From assembly GCF_019320115.1 (NCBI RefSeq), contig NC_089586.1:1275388-1339387 (forward strand): a stretch of 64,000 nucleotides of DNA, given 5' to 3'. A program made the position numbers and the translations under genes. The stretch is from Miscanthus floridulus. Its lineage: Eukaryota; Streptophyta; Magnoliopsida; Poales; Poaceae. Of this stretch, positions 34,978 through 45,720 are shown piece by piece; positions within the stretch are counted from its first letter, which is position 1, and every line of letters starts with the position of its first letter. The notes under the pieces were generated by a model. That model was not told the DNA's origin. It made no database searches and worked only from the letters and a program-made list of their open reading frames with translations.

Positions 34978-37365
34978 CTAAACTTGTTGAGGGCCCTTCA
35001 CCTTCTCAACAAGTGACTTAGCCACCCAAATCTTCTTAGGCCTATTCTTGTTAGGGGGACCTAAGAACATGACTTTCATCTTTCCACTAGAGTCCTTTCT
35101 AAGCATGTAGTGAGCATTGAAGGCAAAGGGTCTAGCATGCTTGGGCAAGGGTTGTGGCGGTGGAGTTTGACACTCATGAGCAAAGTGACCTTCTTGTCCA
35201 CACTCAAAACATCTCTTTGGCTTTGGCTTTGGCTTTGATTGTTGTTGTTGAACTTGAGCCTTCTTCTTCTTTATACTTGCCACATATCTAACGTCACTTC
35301 TATCCATCTTCATGACAATGTTCATTAGTAGCTCACTTTGGAGGTGCTTGCCTCTAGCAAACTTGCTTAATCCAATCTTGAGATGCTCTTTCTCCAACTT
35401 GAGCTTCTTACTTTCTTCCTTTAGAGCATCATCTTTCTTCTCTTCCTTGAGCTTTTTATTTTCTTCTTTGAGCTTCTCATTCTCAAGAATCAACTCTTTG
35501 TCATGATCTAGAGTTTCTAGCACAATGGTGTTGTGGCTTTTCATTTCTTCAAGATCTTTCATGAGCTTCTCATTTGTGTTCTTGAGCTTGACATATTCAT
35601 CATAGTCATTGCACTCAACCACTTGCTTGCCTTTGCCACTAGATCCTTGCTCAATGCTCTCATCAATCAAATCATCACATGATGTAGCTATATTAATCTT
35701 AACAACATGGTTAGTAGCATCATGTGGCTCATTTGGTAGAAACTCTTGAGCAATGACAAGAGTATCATGATTGATCTTAAGAGTTGTATACTCATCTTTT
35801 AGCTTGTTGTGACTAGTGATGAGCTCATTGTGCACCCACTCAAGTTTATCATGTTTATCTTTAAGCTCTTTCTTAGAAGATTTGAGCTCCTTGAGTTTGG
35901 ATGATATAGCATCATTAGTTTCTCTAAGCTCATCATTAGCCTTTTCTAATGTATCACACTTAGCTAAGAGAGAATCATTTTTAGCATCAAGCTTTTCATT
36001 TATAGCTCTACTCTTTCTAATGATCTTAGTGTATTTTCTTAGTATTTTGACAAGATCATCATATGTAGGTGAATCATCATCATCGCTATCGCTATCATCA
36101 TCACTAGCTTGCTCATCGTCACTACTATCATCATTCTTAGTTACCTTGCGTTCACCCTTGGCCATAAGGCATAGGTGTGTAGAGGATGATGGCGATGGTG
36201 GCGGTGAAGATGCAAGATCAATAGCAATGGCGGCCACCTTCTCATTGTCACTATCATCATCGGATGATCCACTTGATGAATCAATGTCCGTGAGCCAATC
36301 ACTGATAATGTAGGCCTTTCCACCCTTCTTCTTCTTGTACAAGTCCCTCTTTTTGCCATCTCTCTTCTTGTATGGCTTGTTCTTTTTCTTCTCATCTTCA
36401 TCTTCATTGCTTGAGTCATCTTTCTTGCCCTTGTTCTTGTTCTTGAACTTATCTTTCTTGGGCTTTGTGCATTGATGAGCTAGATGGCCAAGTTCACCAC
36501 AATTGTAGCAATCCATCTCACAGATTGTCTTTCTTCTTGAGCTAGTGAAGAACTTCTTCTTCTTGCCGTCAAACTTGATGCCACTCTTGTTTAGCTTCTT
36601 TAGCATCTTGGCGGTCTTCTTCACCATGAGAGCAAGACTTTCTTCATCAACTTCTTCATCACTTGAGCTCTTATACTCAAGTCTTGCTTTGCCCTTATCT
36701 TGGCTAGCTTTGAATGCTAAGTCCTTCTCTTTCTTCTTTGTAGAGGATGAGCCATCTTGTGGCGTGATGTGCATGTATATCTCATGAGCGTTGATCTTTC
36801 CCAAGATTTGTGTCGGTGTAGCGGTGGAAAGATCACCTTGATGTAGCACGGTCACAATGTGCCTATATTTGTCAATGGGAAGAACACTCAAGATCTTTCT
36901 CACAACGTCGGATAGTGACATTTGAGTAAGTCCAAGCCCATTGACTTCCTCTACAAGAATATTTAAACGAGAATACATCTCATTAGCACTTTCTTTGGGA
37001 AGCATTTCAAATGCATTTAGCTTTTTAATCACAAGATGATAGCGTTCCTCATGCTCACTCTTGGTTCCCTCATGGAGCGTACAAACGTCTGACCATAGTG
37101 CATGGGCATCTTTGTGGTTCCTTACACGGTTGAACACATCTTTGCAAAGGCCTCTAAAGATGGTGTTGCGAGCCTTTGCATTCCATTTTTCATAATTAAC
37201 CTCATCGCCTTGTAGGTTAGTAGCATCCTGAGGTTTTGGGAAGCCTTGTGAGGCGGCTCTAAGAATACCAACGTCTAGAGCTTCTAAGTACGCCTCCATA
37301 TGGATTTTCCAATATAGAAAGTCATCTCCCTCAAAGATAGGAGGAGGTCCATCCCTGTGAGACAT
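34978..37365 (-). CDS. copia-2 gag polyprotein, 795 codons, open
   Basis: The gag ORF is uninterrupted from ATG (37365) to TAG (34978). The N-terminal capsid-like UBN2 region spans ~60-200 (KARNTIFRGLCKDVFNRVRN). A first zinc knuckle CYNCGELGHLAHQC is at 286-299. Acidic Ser/Asp runs (~365-435) and a long charged coiled-coil-like region (~440-690) lead to a second knuckle, CFECGQEGHFAHEC, at 719-732. Gag forms the particle that packages the RNA. Copia gags are usually far shorter; this length is typical of the SIRE/Maximus clade. It is the only long open element gene in the window. The TAG is followed by two more in-frame stops before protease. Confidence 0.93.
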   Translation of the reverse strand: MSHRDGPPPIFEGDDFLYWKIHMEAYLEALDVGILRAASQGFPKPQDATNLQGDEVNYEKWNAKARNTIFRGLCKDVFNRVRNHKDAHALWSDVCTLHEGTKSEHEERYHLVIKKLNAFEMLPKESANEMYSRLNILVEEVNGLGLTQMSLSDVVRKILSVLPIDKYRHIVTVLHQGDLSTATPTQILGKINAHEIYMHITPQDGSSSTKKKEKDLAFKASQDKGKARLEYKSSSDEEVDEESLALMVKKTAKMLKKLNKSGIKFDGKKKKFFTSSRRKTICEMDCYNCGELGHLAHQCTKPKKDKFKNKNKGKKDDSSNEDEDEKKKNKPYKKRDGKKRDLYKKKKGGKAYIISDWLTDIDSSSGSSDDDSDNEKVAAIAIDLASSPPPSPSSSTHLCLMAKGERKVTKNDDSSDDEQASDDDSDSDDDDSPTYDDLVKILRKYTKIIRKSRAINEKLDAKNDSLLAKCDTLEKANDELRETNDAISSKLKELKSSKKELKDKHDKLEWVHNELITSHNKLKDEYTTLKINHDTLVIAQEFLPNEPHDATNHVVKINIATSCDDLIDESIEQGSSGKGKQVVECNDYDEYVKLKNTNEKLMKDLEEMKSHNTIVLETLDHDKELILENEKLKEENKKLKEEKKDDALKEESKKLKLEKEHLKIGLSKFARGKHLQSELLMNIVMKMDRSDVRYVASIKKKKAQVQQQQSKPKPKPKRCFECGQEGHFAHECQTPPPQPLPKHARPFAFNAHYMLRKDSSGKMKVMFLGPPNKNRPKKIWVAKSLVEKVKGPQQV

Positions 37366-37404
37366 CTTGCTCTAAGCGGTTAAGCTTAAAAATGTGAGCA
37401 TGAG

Positions 37405-37416
37405 GCTCTGATACCA
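37405..37416 (-). promoter_or_regulatory. copia-2 primer binding site
   Basis: On minus TGGTATCAGAGC, a perfect complement of the plant initiator-Met tRNA 3' end, starts two bases after the 5' LTR. Confidence 0.93.
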
Positions 37417-37418
37417 AT

Positions 37419-39001
37419 TGAAAGGATCAAGATGCCCAAGAGGGGGGGTGAATTGGGCTAATTCTAAATTTTCTTGCAATAAACAAATCTTATGGTTAGC
37501 CCAATTAACCCTTTGTGCCTAGAAAAGTGTTTCTATTGATTTAACGCACAACGGACTAGCAACCTATGTTCCAAACTTACTCTAGCATAGCAATTCTATG
37601 AATGTAAAGACAAGTATTGAATTACTCAAAGTAAATGCTCAAAGTAAATACTCAAAGTAAATAGAGAGAGAGGAACGCGGCAATGTTTTGCTGAGGTATC
37701 GGAGAGTCGCCACTCCCCACTAGTCCTCGTTGGAGCACCCGCGCAAGGGTGTAGCTCCCCCTTGATCCGTGCAAGGATCAAGTGCTCTCTACGGGTTGAT
37801 TCTTCGACACTCTGTCACGGCGAATCACCCAAAGCCGCTCACAACTTGAGTTGGGTCACCCACAAGCTCCGTCGGGTGATCACCAAGCTCTCAATCACCA
37901 CCAAGCCATCTAGGTGATGGTGATCAACAAGAGTAATAAGCATGAACTCTCACTTGACCTAGCAAAGCCTAATGAGAAGATGGATGCACACTTTGCTACT
38001 CTTGATTCACTAATGAGGCTACTCTCTTGGATTCTCAAATCTCAATCACCTCACTAGGACCTTGCTCTTCTTAGCACTCACAAACATGTTTGTCAGCTAT
38101 TGGAATGAGCAAAAGTCACTCCACACATGAGTGGAGCTTCTATTTATAAGGCAGCCTGAAAAACAAACCGTTATGAGCTTCTGCGGGGTGACTGGACGCT
38201 CTGGTCGTGTTGACCGGATGCTCCGGTCAGTTCAACCTATGAACCAGTGAAAATGTGTTGACCAGACACTGGCAGGGTCTGGTCACCACTGATCGGACAT
38301 GTTCGGTCACATTAAACCCTTACTAGAACCTTACTGGACTCGACCGGACGCTGAACCCCTAGGGTCCGGTCAGTACTAACTGGACGCGTTCGGTCGCAGA
38401 TTCCCTTCTCTGGAACCTTACTAGAGTTGACCGGACACTGCCTTTCAGCATCCGGTCACTTGACCTCTCCAGCGTCCGGTCGCACCGAACACAGTCTGTT
38501 GATCAAATGAACTGACCGGACCCTACGGCCAGCGTTCGGTCGCACTGAGGCCAGCGTCCGGTCAGCATTTGACCCTCCATTCACTTTCAACTCTCAATCA
38601 TATATGAATGAAGTTTGCTCCAAAGGATCTTAGGCATTCATAGGAGCTACTTAGAGCTAGTTTTAACAAGTGTGCACCACACCTAACTCACTAGACTCAC
38701 TTAGGTCAAGCTACCCATCCATACCCCCTTAATAGTACGGCCAAAGGAAAAACAAAGTCCTAAACTACTCTAAGTGTCACTCCAACTCCAATCGACACTT
38801 AGAACTAGTCATCCTTAACCTTGTCGTCCATCCTTTGAAAACCGAAATGATTTCCATCGTAGGGGTATGACAACTTTGATTGCCCAATTGATCTCCATTA
38901 CCATGACCTAACTTACTTGTCTCTGCAAAACACACGTTAGTCATAGTAATCTTATATTATCATTAACCACCAAAACCCAACTAGGGGCCTAGATGCTTTT
39001 A
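37419..39001 (-). repeat. copia-2 5' LTR
   Basis: This 1,583-bp LTR is the same length as the other copy. Its outer end reads TTTTA on plus, where the 3' LTR has TTTCA, a terminal C-to-T change. TATA-like TTATAAATA on minus at 38140-38149; motif array at 38180-38575. Confidence 0.95.
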
Positions 39002-39006
39002 GGGAA

Positions 39007-40503
39007 CAGAAGGAAGACCCTAAAGAGATTCCTCACATCAGAAAGTTAATGGTTGAAGGGCGTGGCCCTCATTTTAGCATTGATGAGCAGGGGGTCATGA
39101 GATACAAAGATAGACTGGTGGTTCCATCCAATGAAGAGCTGAAAAGAAAATTTTTGAATGAAGCCCATCATTCGAAGCTGTCTATCCATCCTAGCAGCAA
39201 CAAGATGTACCATGATCTGCGCCAATTGTGCTGGTGGTCCTACATGAAGCAAGATATCACCCAGTTTGTTGCAGAGTGTGACACTTGTGGTAGAGTCAAG
39301 GCAGATCATATGTGTGCTCCTGGATATCTACAGCCTTTGCCCATTCCTGTTTGGAAATGGGAGGATATTTCCTTAGATTTCATTGTGGGTTTACCCCGCA
39401 CCTCCATGAGCTTTGATTCTATTTGGGTCATTGTGGACCGTCTCACCAAGTCTGCCCACTTCCTTCCGATGGATACTAGATACACTGCCAAGAAGTATGC
39501 GAAGATATACTTTGATTAGATTGTGGCCCTACATGGAGTTCCTCTCACTATCATCTCTGATAGAGGGTCAGTGTTTGTCTCTCATTTCTAGGAGAAACTC
39601 CAGCAATGTCTAGGTACTCGTCTTCTCAGAAGCTCGGCATACCACCCACAAACTGATGGTCAAACTAAAAGGGTGAACCAGGTGCTCGAGGATATGTTGA
39701 GGGTTTGCACCATTTCTTTTCCTAAGAAGTGGGATAAGTGTTTGAAGTTAGCTGAATTTTCATATAATAACAGCTACCAAGAGAATATCCGCATGGCACC
39801 ATTTAAAGCTTTATATGGGCAGAAGTGTAGGACACCACTAAACTGGGTTGAAGTAGGAGACTGTGGGTACTTTAGGCCTGATTTCATAAAGGAGGCTCGA
39901 GAGAAAGTAAGTATTATTCGCAACCACTTGAAAGCAGCTCAGAGCTGGCAAAAGGCTTATGCATACAAGCGAAGAAGACCTTTGGAATTTGTAGCTGGGG
40001 ATTATATGTATCTCAAGGTATCTCCTATGAGGGGGGTGCATCGGTTTGGTGTCCATGGCAAGTTAGCCCCTCGGTATGTGGGTCCATACAAGGTGTTGCA
40101 GCAGTGTGGCCCCGTTGCTTATCGTCTCCAACTTCCTAAAATTCTCTCCGCGGTTCATAATGTGTTTCACGTCTCACAATTGAAGAAATGTCTACGGGTT
40201 CCTGAAGAAGCTATGAAAATTGAAGGACTTTCGCTCCAACCTGATCTATCTTATGTTGAGCATCCTGTGAAAATCTTGGATGAAAAGGAGAGAGTGACCA
40301 GGAACAGGGTGATAAAATTCTACAAGGTGCAATGGCAAAATCATTCAGAAGACGAAGCCACCTGGGAGCAAGAAAGCTACATACTAAAGCATTACCCCCA
40401 CCTCCTCTCTGGTTTGAATAGTTACTTGCTGCGCCAAAAATTATACTCCCCATCTTTTTCTCACACTAGGCACACGAAATCTCGGGTCGAGATTTTGTTT
40501 TAG
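39007..40503 (+). pseudogene. Gypsy integrase with chromodomain-like tail
   Basis: Pol resumes after copia-2. It has the zinc-binding HH-CC region (HHSKLSIHPSSNKMYHDLRQ, then CDTCGRVK), first Asp in WEDISLDFIVGLPR, second Asp in PLTIISDRGSVF, then 35 residues to the position of the catalytic Glu, which here is Lys (AAA, 39667-39669, in DGQTKRVNQ). TAG replaces a Gln at 39517-39519 and a Trp near 39589. From 39673 it is open to 40503. It ends with HGKLAPRYVGPYKVL, QLPKILSAVHNVFHVSQLKK and a chromodomain-like PVKILDEKERV...KVQWQNHSEDEATWEQE segment thought to guide insertion to heterochromatin. Confidence 0.93.
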
Positions 40504-40514
40504 GGGGGTAGATT
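40498..40514 (+). promoter_or_regulatory. Gypsy polypurine tract
   Basis: TTTTAGGGGGGTAGATT immediately precedes the 3' LTR start TGTAACACCC. Confidence 0.85.
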
Positions 40515-43500
40515 TGTAACACCCTCGGTGTTACATTGCACTATTTTGCTAAACATCGCATGGGCATCATGGTTTTGTGCATATGTGTATAACATGAATG
40601 ATAAAGCAATGTTTGGTCCTTAAAACATTTATATGAAACAAGAAAGCGAATGTTACGTTTCGTGTCACATAGCATTGTTTATTATCCTAATCGAATTCTT
40701 GTTAAAACAAAAAGGCTATAGAACGTTTTGTGAATGGCAATAAAACATGGGTCGGTAGTCTTACTTACCATCTTGCGTTTAAAAGAATTGGTTCAGCGTT
40801 TGGACCTTCGGAGAGAGTTTTGCGACCGCTTTTAAAACCATGCTCGTCACCTATTTTGGACAAGCCAATGCTGACCGCGGTCACCACGGAGGCCTCGGCT
40901 TCTTGCCACCGCATGCACGCGCACTACGCATGGGTCCTATCAGCTCTACCTCACCATCGCTTCGCGCGGTACCTTGGTCGCGCTATACGCCACCCGTCGC
41001 CAAGCCGGTACTGCTCCCATTGACTCGCCTTGGTTGCACGCGCGTGGAACGATCGCTGCATCCATTGTTTTGTGCACGGGCACGTTGCGTTGACGACCAC
41101 GGCCGTGCCAAGCCATGCCGCACCAGAGCCCATGTCCTCGCTATAGCCATGATCGGCGGGACCTCCTTCATTTAATTCATCGTGACCGCAGCAATCCAAT
41201 CAATTCGTCGCATCCTCAGCTCTGCTAGATAGCCAGCAGCTCGATTGACATCACCTCGCCGATCGTAGCGCCTCACTGTGTTTTAAATTTGGAATCGCAG
41301 CTCCGCTGGCTCCATAAGACCAAAGTGTCTGCGTCGTCGACATGCCGCACAACCAAAGCTTGCCATTGCAATCCACCGCGCTGCTAGCTTCTCCTCCAGC
41401 TACGTATCACTCTGCCCACTCATTCGAAGCTCCACAGCCCAATAGCATCCTCTCCGTGGCCAGCGGAGCCACGCCCGAGCAGAGCAGAGCAAACAGAGCA
41501 GCGGCGGTGCGTTATTAGCTTGTTGACGTCATCCTAACGTCACCCCCACATCACACATGTTTTGTGGCTGTTTTCGTGTAGGAAAATAAATCGATGAATA
41601 CGTAGGAATACGCCACTGTCGGTAGCTTCTGTAGCCGCCTGGGCCAGCTCCCCGCGCTGGGCCACGCTGCCGCGCTCGCCTGCCACGCGGGCCTCGGTCC
41701 ACTGTCATTGGCCTGCGCTCCGGCCTACCGCACTCGCGTCTGCACTAGGCGTCCGCCTGCTCGCGCGCTGGGCCACGCCGCGCTCACCAGCCCGCGCCGC
41801 TGGGCCACGCCCGTGTCCGCACGCCCGCGATGGGCCACGCCGGCCTACCGCATCGCGCGTGCACCCACGCTGCCGCTGCTAGGCCACGCCCGCTGCTGCG
41901 CGCCTGCTGCTCTCGGGTCCGCCGCTGGGCTGCGCCGTGCGTTGCTGGGCCGAGCCGGACCGTGGGCCGCGAAGTAGATTTAGTTCATGTTTTCAGTAAA
42001 TTGGTTAATGATTATTCAATTTAGTTTTCAAGCTGAACTTTGATAATTTGTAGTAAATTATGTAGTTGTCCAAAAATAGTGAAACCAAGTTTGTTAGGTT
42101 CACGAAAATGCCATCTATCTGTTAGTGTAGTTAGTTCATTGTTAGCTATTATGATGATAGGATCATAAATTCTAATTAGAAAGCTTAGCATTATGTAGAT
42201 TAATATTTGTAGGAATTCTTGTGGCAAATCAGTAATGGTTTTAGCTTTGAAAAGTTTATAGTAGGTTCAATAGGATATTAGGTACTTGCTGTAAATTTTA
42301 TAGCCTTAGAACGAGTTGCTAAATAGAGTAGATATTACCCTTGTGTATTGGTATATAGCATAAATCAGTGTGAGTAAAAATACCGGTAGTAGTTGTAATA
42401 ATGATGAATGCCATACTTTACGTTTGTGGTCGATAGCACTAGCTTAGTAGTAAATCGATGTACTTCTATTTTAAGAGTTGTTGTTGTTATATTATTAAAC
42501 ATTGCATCATCATTTCATGTAGATCGCGAACTGGTAGACTTCGTGCCCGTCGGCGAGCCAGAGTACGACGAGGTGATCGAGGAGTACAAGGAGGAGATCT
42601 TCGCATAGGAGGACGCTTAGGAGCCTATTGGTGCTGACCCTGCTGACCCCGTGCCTACCCAAGGCAAGCCCCGGTGCATAACCCCTATTTTTAAATGATT
42701 ACTAAATATATATATGATATGCATTTACGTTACAGGCATTTTATGGAAACTACATGCATAAATATATCTACCCATGAGTCTTACTAGTACAAGTCGAGTA
42801 GCTGCTATGCTCAGGATATCAGTAGCGTGAGTAACCTACCGTTACTCGCAAATAGGTGATTAAATATGATCACTCATGATAAAATGTTGGAAAGGAAAAC
42901 GGTGACCGGGCAGGGATATGGATTGGGTACTAGTGGGTGTAAGGGGTTGTGTCCTGTGGCCAACAGGGCACAGCTCGGTTACACTTTTTCCCTGTCTGTG
43001 TCGATTAAGGACCGGTCATTGCATATGACTCTAGGCAAGTCATAGATTATTGTCCCGAGCGCATACTTGGGTATGGGCGTAGGGAAGGCTTGCTGCTCTC
43101 TTGTCGCGGATCTGGCTCTTTCCGGACCAACTGATGGGAAGAGGAGGTGGTGGAGGTCCTTGCGCCACACTGAGTCTGGGACTTAGGGGTGGGGGCTTGG
43201 AGTCTAAGTTTGGACGGGGACCTGGACACTCAGGACAGGAGAGTGGTGGGTTAGTCCTGCTTGTGCCTGGGGTACAAGCAGGGCGTGTGTTTTCGGGGCA
43301 CCCAGCTGGGCACATTGATTCGCGAATCGCCGGGCGATCCGATACGGCTTGTCTGCGGTTTAGCACCATAGTAAGAACTGGAAGTGGAAAAAAAGAAGGA
43401 ACAGAACTGAAGCTCAACCCTTGCTTGAAAAAAGAACAGGTGCTTATATAGATTGACTAGATAAACACTTAATACGGCTGATAATAATAATACATAAATA

Positions 43501-43996
43501 AGGACTCACTGATAGTATTGCTTTCTGCTAAAGCAAGCCAGCAACCCATCAAGCCTATCATATCCCTTGGAGTTAGAAAAGTATTCCCACTAGTCGGGTA
43601 AGTCTTGCGAGTACATTACGTACTCAGTGTTTATTTACCCCCTGTTGCAGGTGATGCTTGAAGAGTACCGTTGTGTGGAGGATCCTTCTGGTGGGCTCAG
43701 ACGGAATCCTCGCCCCTACCGCTAGATGTTATTTTTAAATTCATATGTTTATCATTCCGAACTTTGGTATTTGGTATTGTAATAATGTACTTTTTAAGAA
43801 ACTCTAATGTATGAAATGTACTTGTGTTGTAACTCGTTCTCATTATTGGATCCTAGGGAAAAATGTGGATCTTTCGGGTTCTCCCTCGGGGTGTGCCTGA
43901 TGAACACCACTCGATGTAGCTTGCTTTTGGGGTTCTTAGTGTCTGGTGGAAGACGTGCGCCTCCGTAAGTATGCTATTTCGGACGGTTCTGCCACA
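40515..43996 (+). repeat. Gypsy 3' LTR
   Basis: This 3,482-bp LTR is homologous to 17531-20952 throughout. It keeps the canonical CA end (GCCACA). It contains the second copy of the exon-like block (42523-42673) and of the GC-rich block (~41620-41980). Confidence 0.93.
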
Positions 43997-44001
43997 GAGA
44001 G

Positions 44002-44111
44002 CGCTATAGAAATAGGATATAAAACTACAACGCCTATATACAACTGCAATGGTAAAGGTAACAATTTTTTTTTTCTTAAGACAAGATTTTTTAGAGGCCT
44101 CAGAAACGTAC
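44002..44111. other. Spacer between gypsy element and flank duplication
   Basis: 110 bp of unique sequence with a T-run; nothing encoded. Confidence 0.4.
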
Positions 44112-44303
44112 CAATCATCATTTGTTCATCAACTTGGAGCTTCCAAGCATGTCGACAACTGGGTTAGTCTCAGAAATTGCACAATATAAGTAGCAGGTCA
44201 TACCCAGTACCTTACAAGCGAATGAACATCATATCATATCTCTGAGCAATGGGTATGGAATTTTCATCAAAGGCTGAAGAGGGGAAAATGGCAAATGGAA
44301 AAT
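44112..44303 (+). repeat. Flank duplication, right copy
   Basis: Matches 17336-17530 over its length, including GGAATTTTCATCA near the end, then diverges into unique sequence. Confidence 0.85.
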
Positions 44304-45585
44304 GCTCAGATCATAACCAATGAGAAAATTAATGCAAGCAGAACGGGTGGTGGGCACACAAATCTTAGTAAGATTGCACCAGGTATTCATCGAAATAATC
44401 ACAAACTGAAGAGTGGCTAAGGAACCTATGGATCCACATTAATACGTAGGTATGAACAGTGAACTCTTAAGATAAAATCTAAAGCGAAATGAGAGGGTAA
44501 TTCAAATATGTGTCGAAAACCCGTTGAATCAGCATTCTTGAATGCTGGCACAAAATCAAACATGATCGTTTGCGCAACACAGACTGTAGTAAATATCATG
44601 TTGGCCATTCTTTTCCCTTCGTATCCATGACAAGGAGAACAAGAGCCCCCAAAACACATTAGAACATCTCGACAAAGTCGATAAATGGGATACTTTATAC
44701 AGATAGATCATGTATAGGTAATATCAGTATTAGAAAGTGAAGAACACTATCAGGAAATTAGAAAAAAGCTGTCTTTGTTAAAACGAACCTATATCAGCAG
44801 TGGGCATAGTTGCTGTCAGAACTGTAAGAAACAGGACAAGCAAAAGTCATCACAGACAAGCAAAGTGGCTGACAATGCTATCACTGAGAATAGGGCGTGT
44901 TCTTAGAACCAAGAGTGTATAACCTGAAGTCAACATCATTGATCATAGAAAACAATCATAGGTCTAGTATCAAGAAGAATATATGTATGACTCTGGGCAA
45001 TAAGAAGCTGAGATTGCACAATTATGTGTTATTGACATCAGAGGCAATGGTCATAAGCAAGTATGAGCGCAAAACCAAAGGCAATGATCAGATTAGGCAA
45101 AGGGAGAAGCCATCAGTGGCAATGACACCAAAATCAGAAGCTCCCAATCTCAGTTCAAGCTCCCATGAGTAGAGGGCATCCACATCAGGCAGAAGAATGT
45201 GCACCATTCCATCGGAGATACTGCACAAGAGGCAAAATCTCTTCTTGCCTCGTTGTCTATCGTCCGTGCACAGCACCACCTCAGATTTCATAACTAAGAG
45301 GCAACTCCAATGAATAGTATGTCCCATTGGTGGCTCCAGAGCACTCAGTACACAAAGTAGAGTGGATACAAAGGGAGGAAAAAAATCAAACCAAACAATT
45401 GACCATTGCCTCAGTTATCACCGAAAAAGCATAAAGGTTTCAAAGCACACAAAAATAAAATAGGCACAAAGAGACGCAAAAAAAACCCAAAGCAATCAAC
45501 TGACCATTGCCGCAGTTATCATGGAATAGACAGAAAGAGGTGCAAAAAAAAAAAGAATCAGCAGTGGTCATGGTGACTGTGTTAG
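44304..45585. other. Intergenic, nothing recognised
   Basis: Several short ORFs occur on both strands, but none has codon bias, motifs or splice context that I can support. Confidence 0.35.
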
Positions 45586-45720
45586 CTATCAACATAAAGT
45601 TTGTTCGCTTGCTCGTATACGATCGTGGATTATAAGCTGGAACAGTATTTTTCTTTCACACAAAATCAGCCAGCAGTAAATAATCCACGATCGTTTACGA
45701 CGAAACAAACATGCTGATAG
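45586..45720. mobile_element. Short MITE-like inverted repeat
   Basis: The left arm CTATCAACAT...ACGATCGTGGATTAT (45586-45633) pairs with the inverse arm ATAATCCACGATCGT...ATGCTGATAG (45680-45720). The inner ~16 bp are perfect; the outer part has indels. ~135 bp, non-coding. Confidence 0.65.

Larger units (their letters stand above)
24560..39001 (-). mobile_element. SIRE/Maximus-type Ty1/copia element copia-2
   Basis: Inserted in the gypsy pol between RNase H and integrase. GGGAA flanks both ends (24555-24559 and 39002-39006). It has two 1,583-bp LTRs, a PBS, a 795-codon gag, protease, integrase, RT, RNase H and, between pol and the 3' LTR, an extra decayed ORF plus promoter-like DNA. Very large gag, copia order, [10 protein letters not shown] and [13 protein letters not shown] in RT, and a GGGGGAGAT polypurine tract all fit the SIRE/Maximus clade. 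A solo LTR (32138-34050) splits the integrase. Pol has several frameshifts and stops. Confidence 0.95.
17531..43996 (+). mobile_element. Ty3/gypsy chromovirus (Tekay/Del-like), interrupted by copia-2
   Basis: The element starts TGTAACACCC, ends GTTCTGCCACA and is flanked by GAGAG at 17526-17530 and 43997-44001. Internal order is PBS, gag, protease, RT, RNase H, [copia-2 insertion], integrase, chromodomain-like tail, PPT and 3' LTR, all on plus. Long LTRs (3,422 and 3,482 bp) together with the C-terminal KVQWQNHSEDEATWEQE chromodomain-like segment point to the Tekay/Del clade. Without the nested 14.4 kb the element is ~12 kb. Pol is essentially one reading frame interrupted by nonsense codons, so it is defective. 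Confidence 0.94.

Noticed and set aside
35312..36787. Ser/Leu-rich plus-strand ORFs
   Set aside because: They are the antisense of the Lys/Glu/Asp-rich copia-2 gag.
45088..45327. 79-codon minus ORF
   Set aside because: No motif, splice context or homology that I can support.
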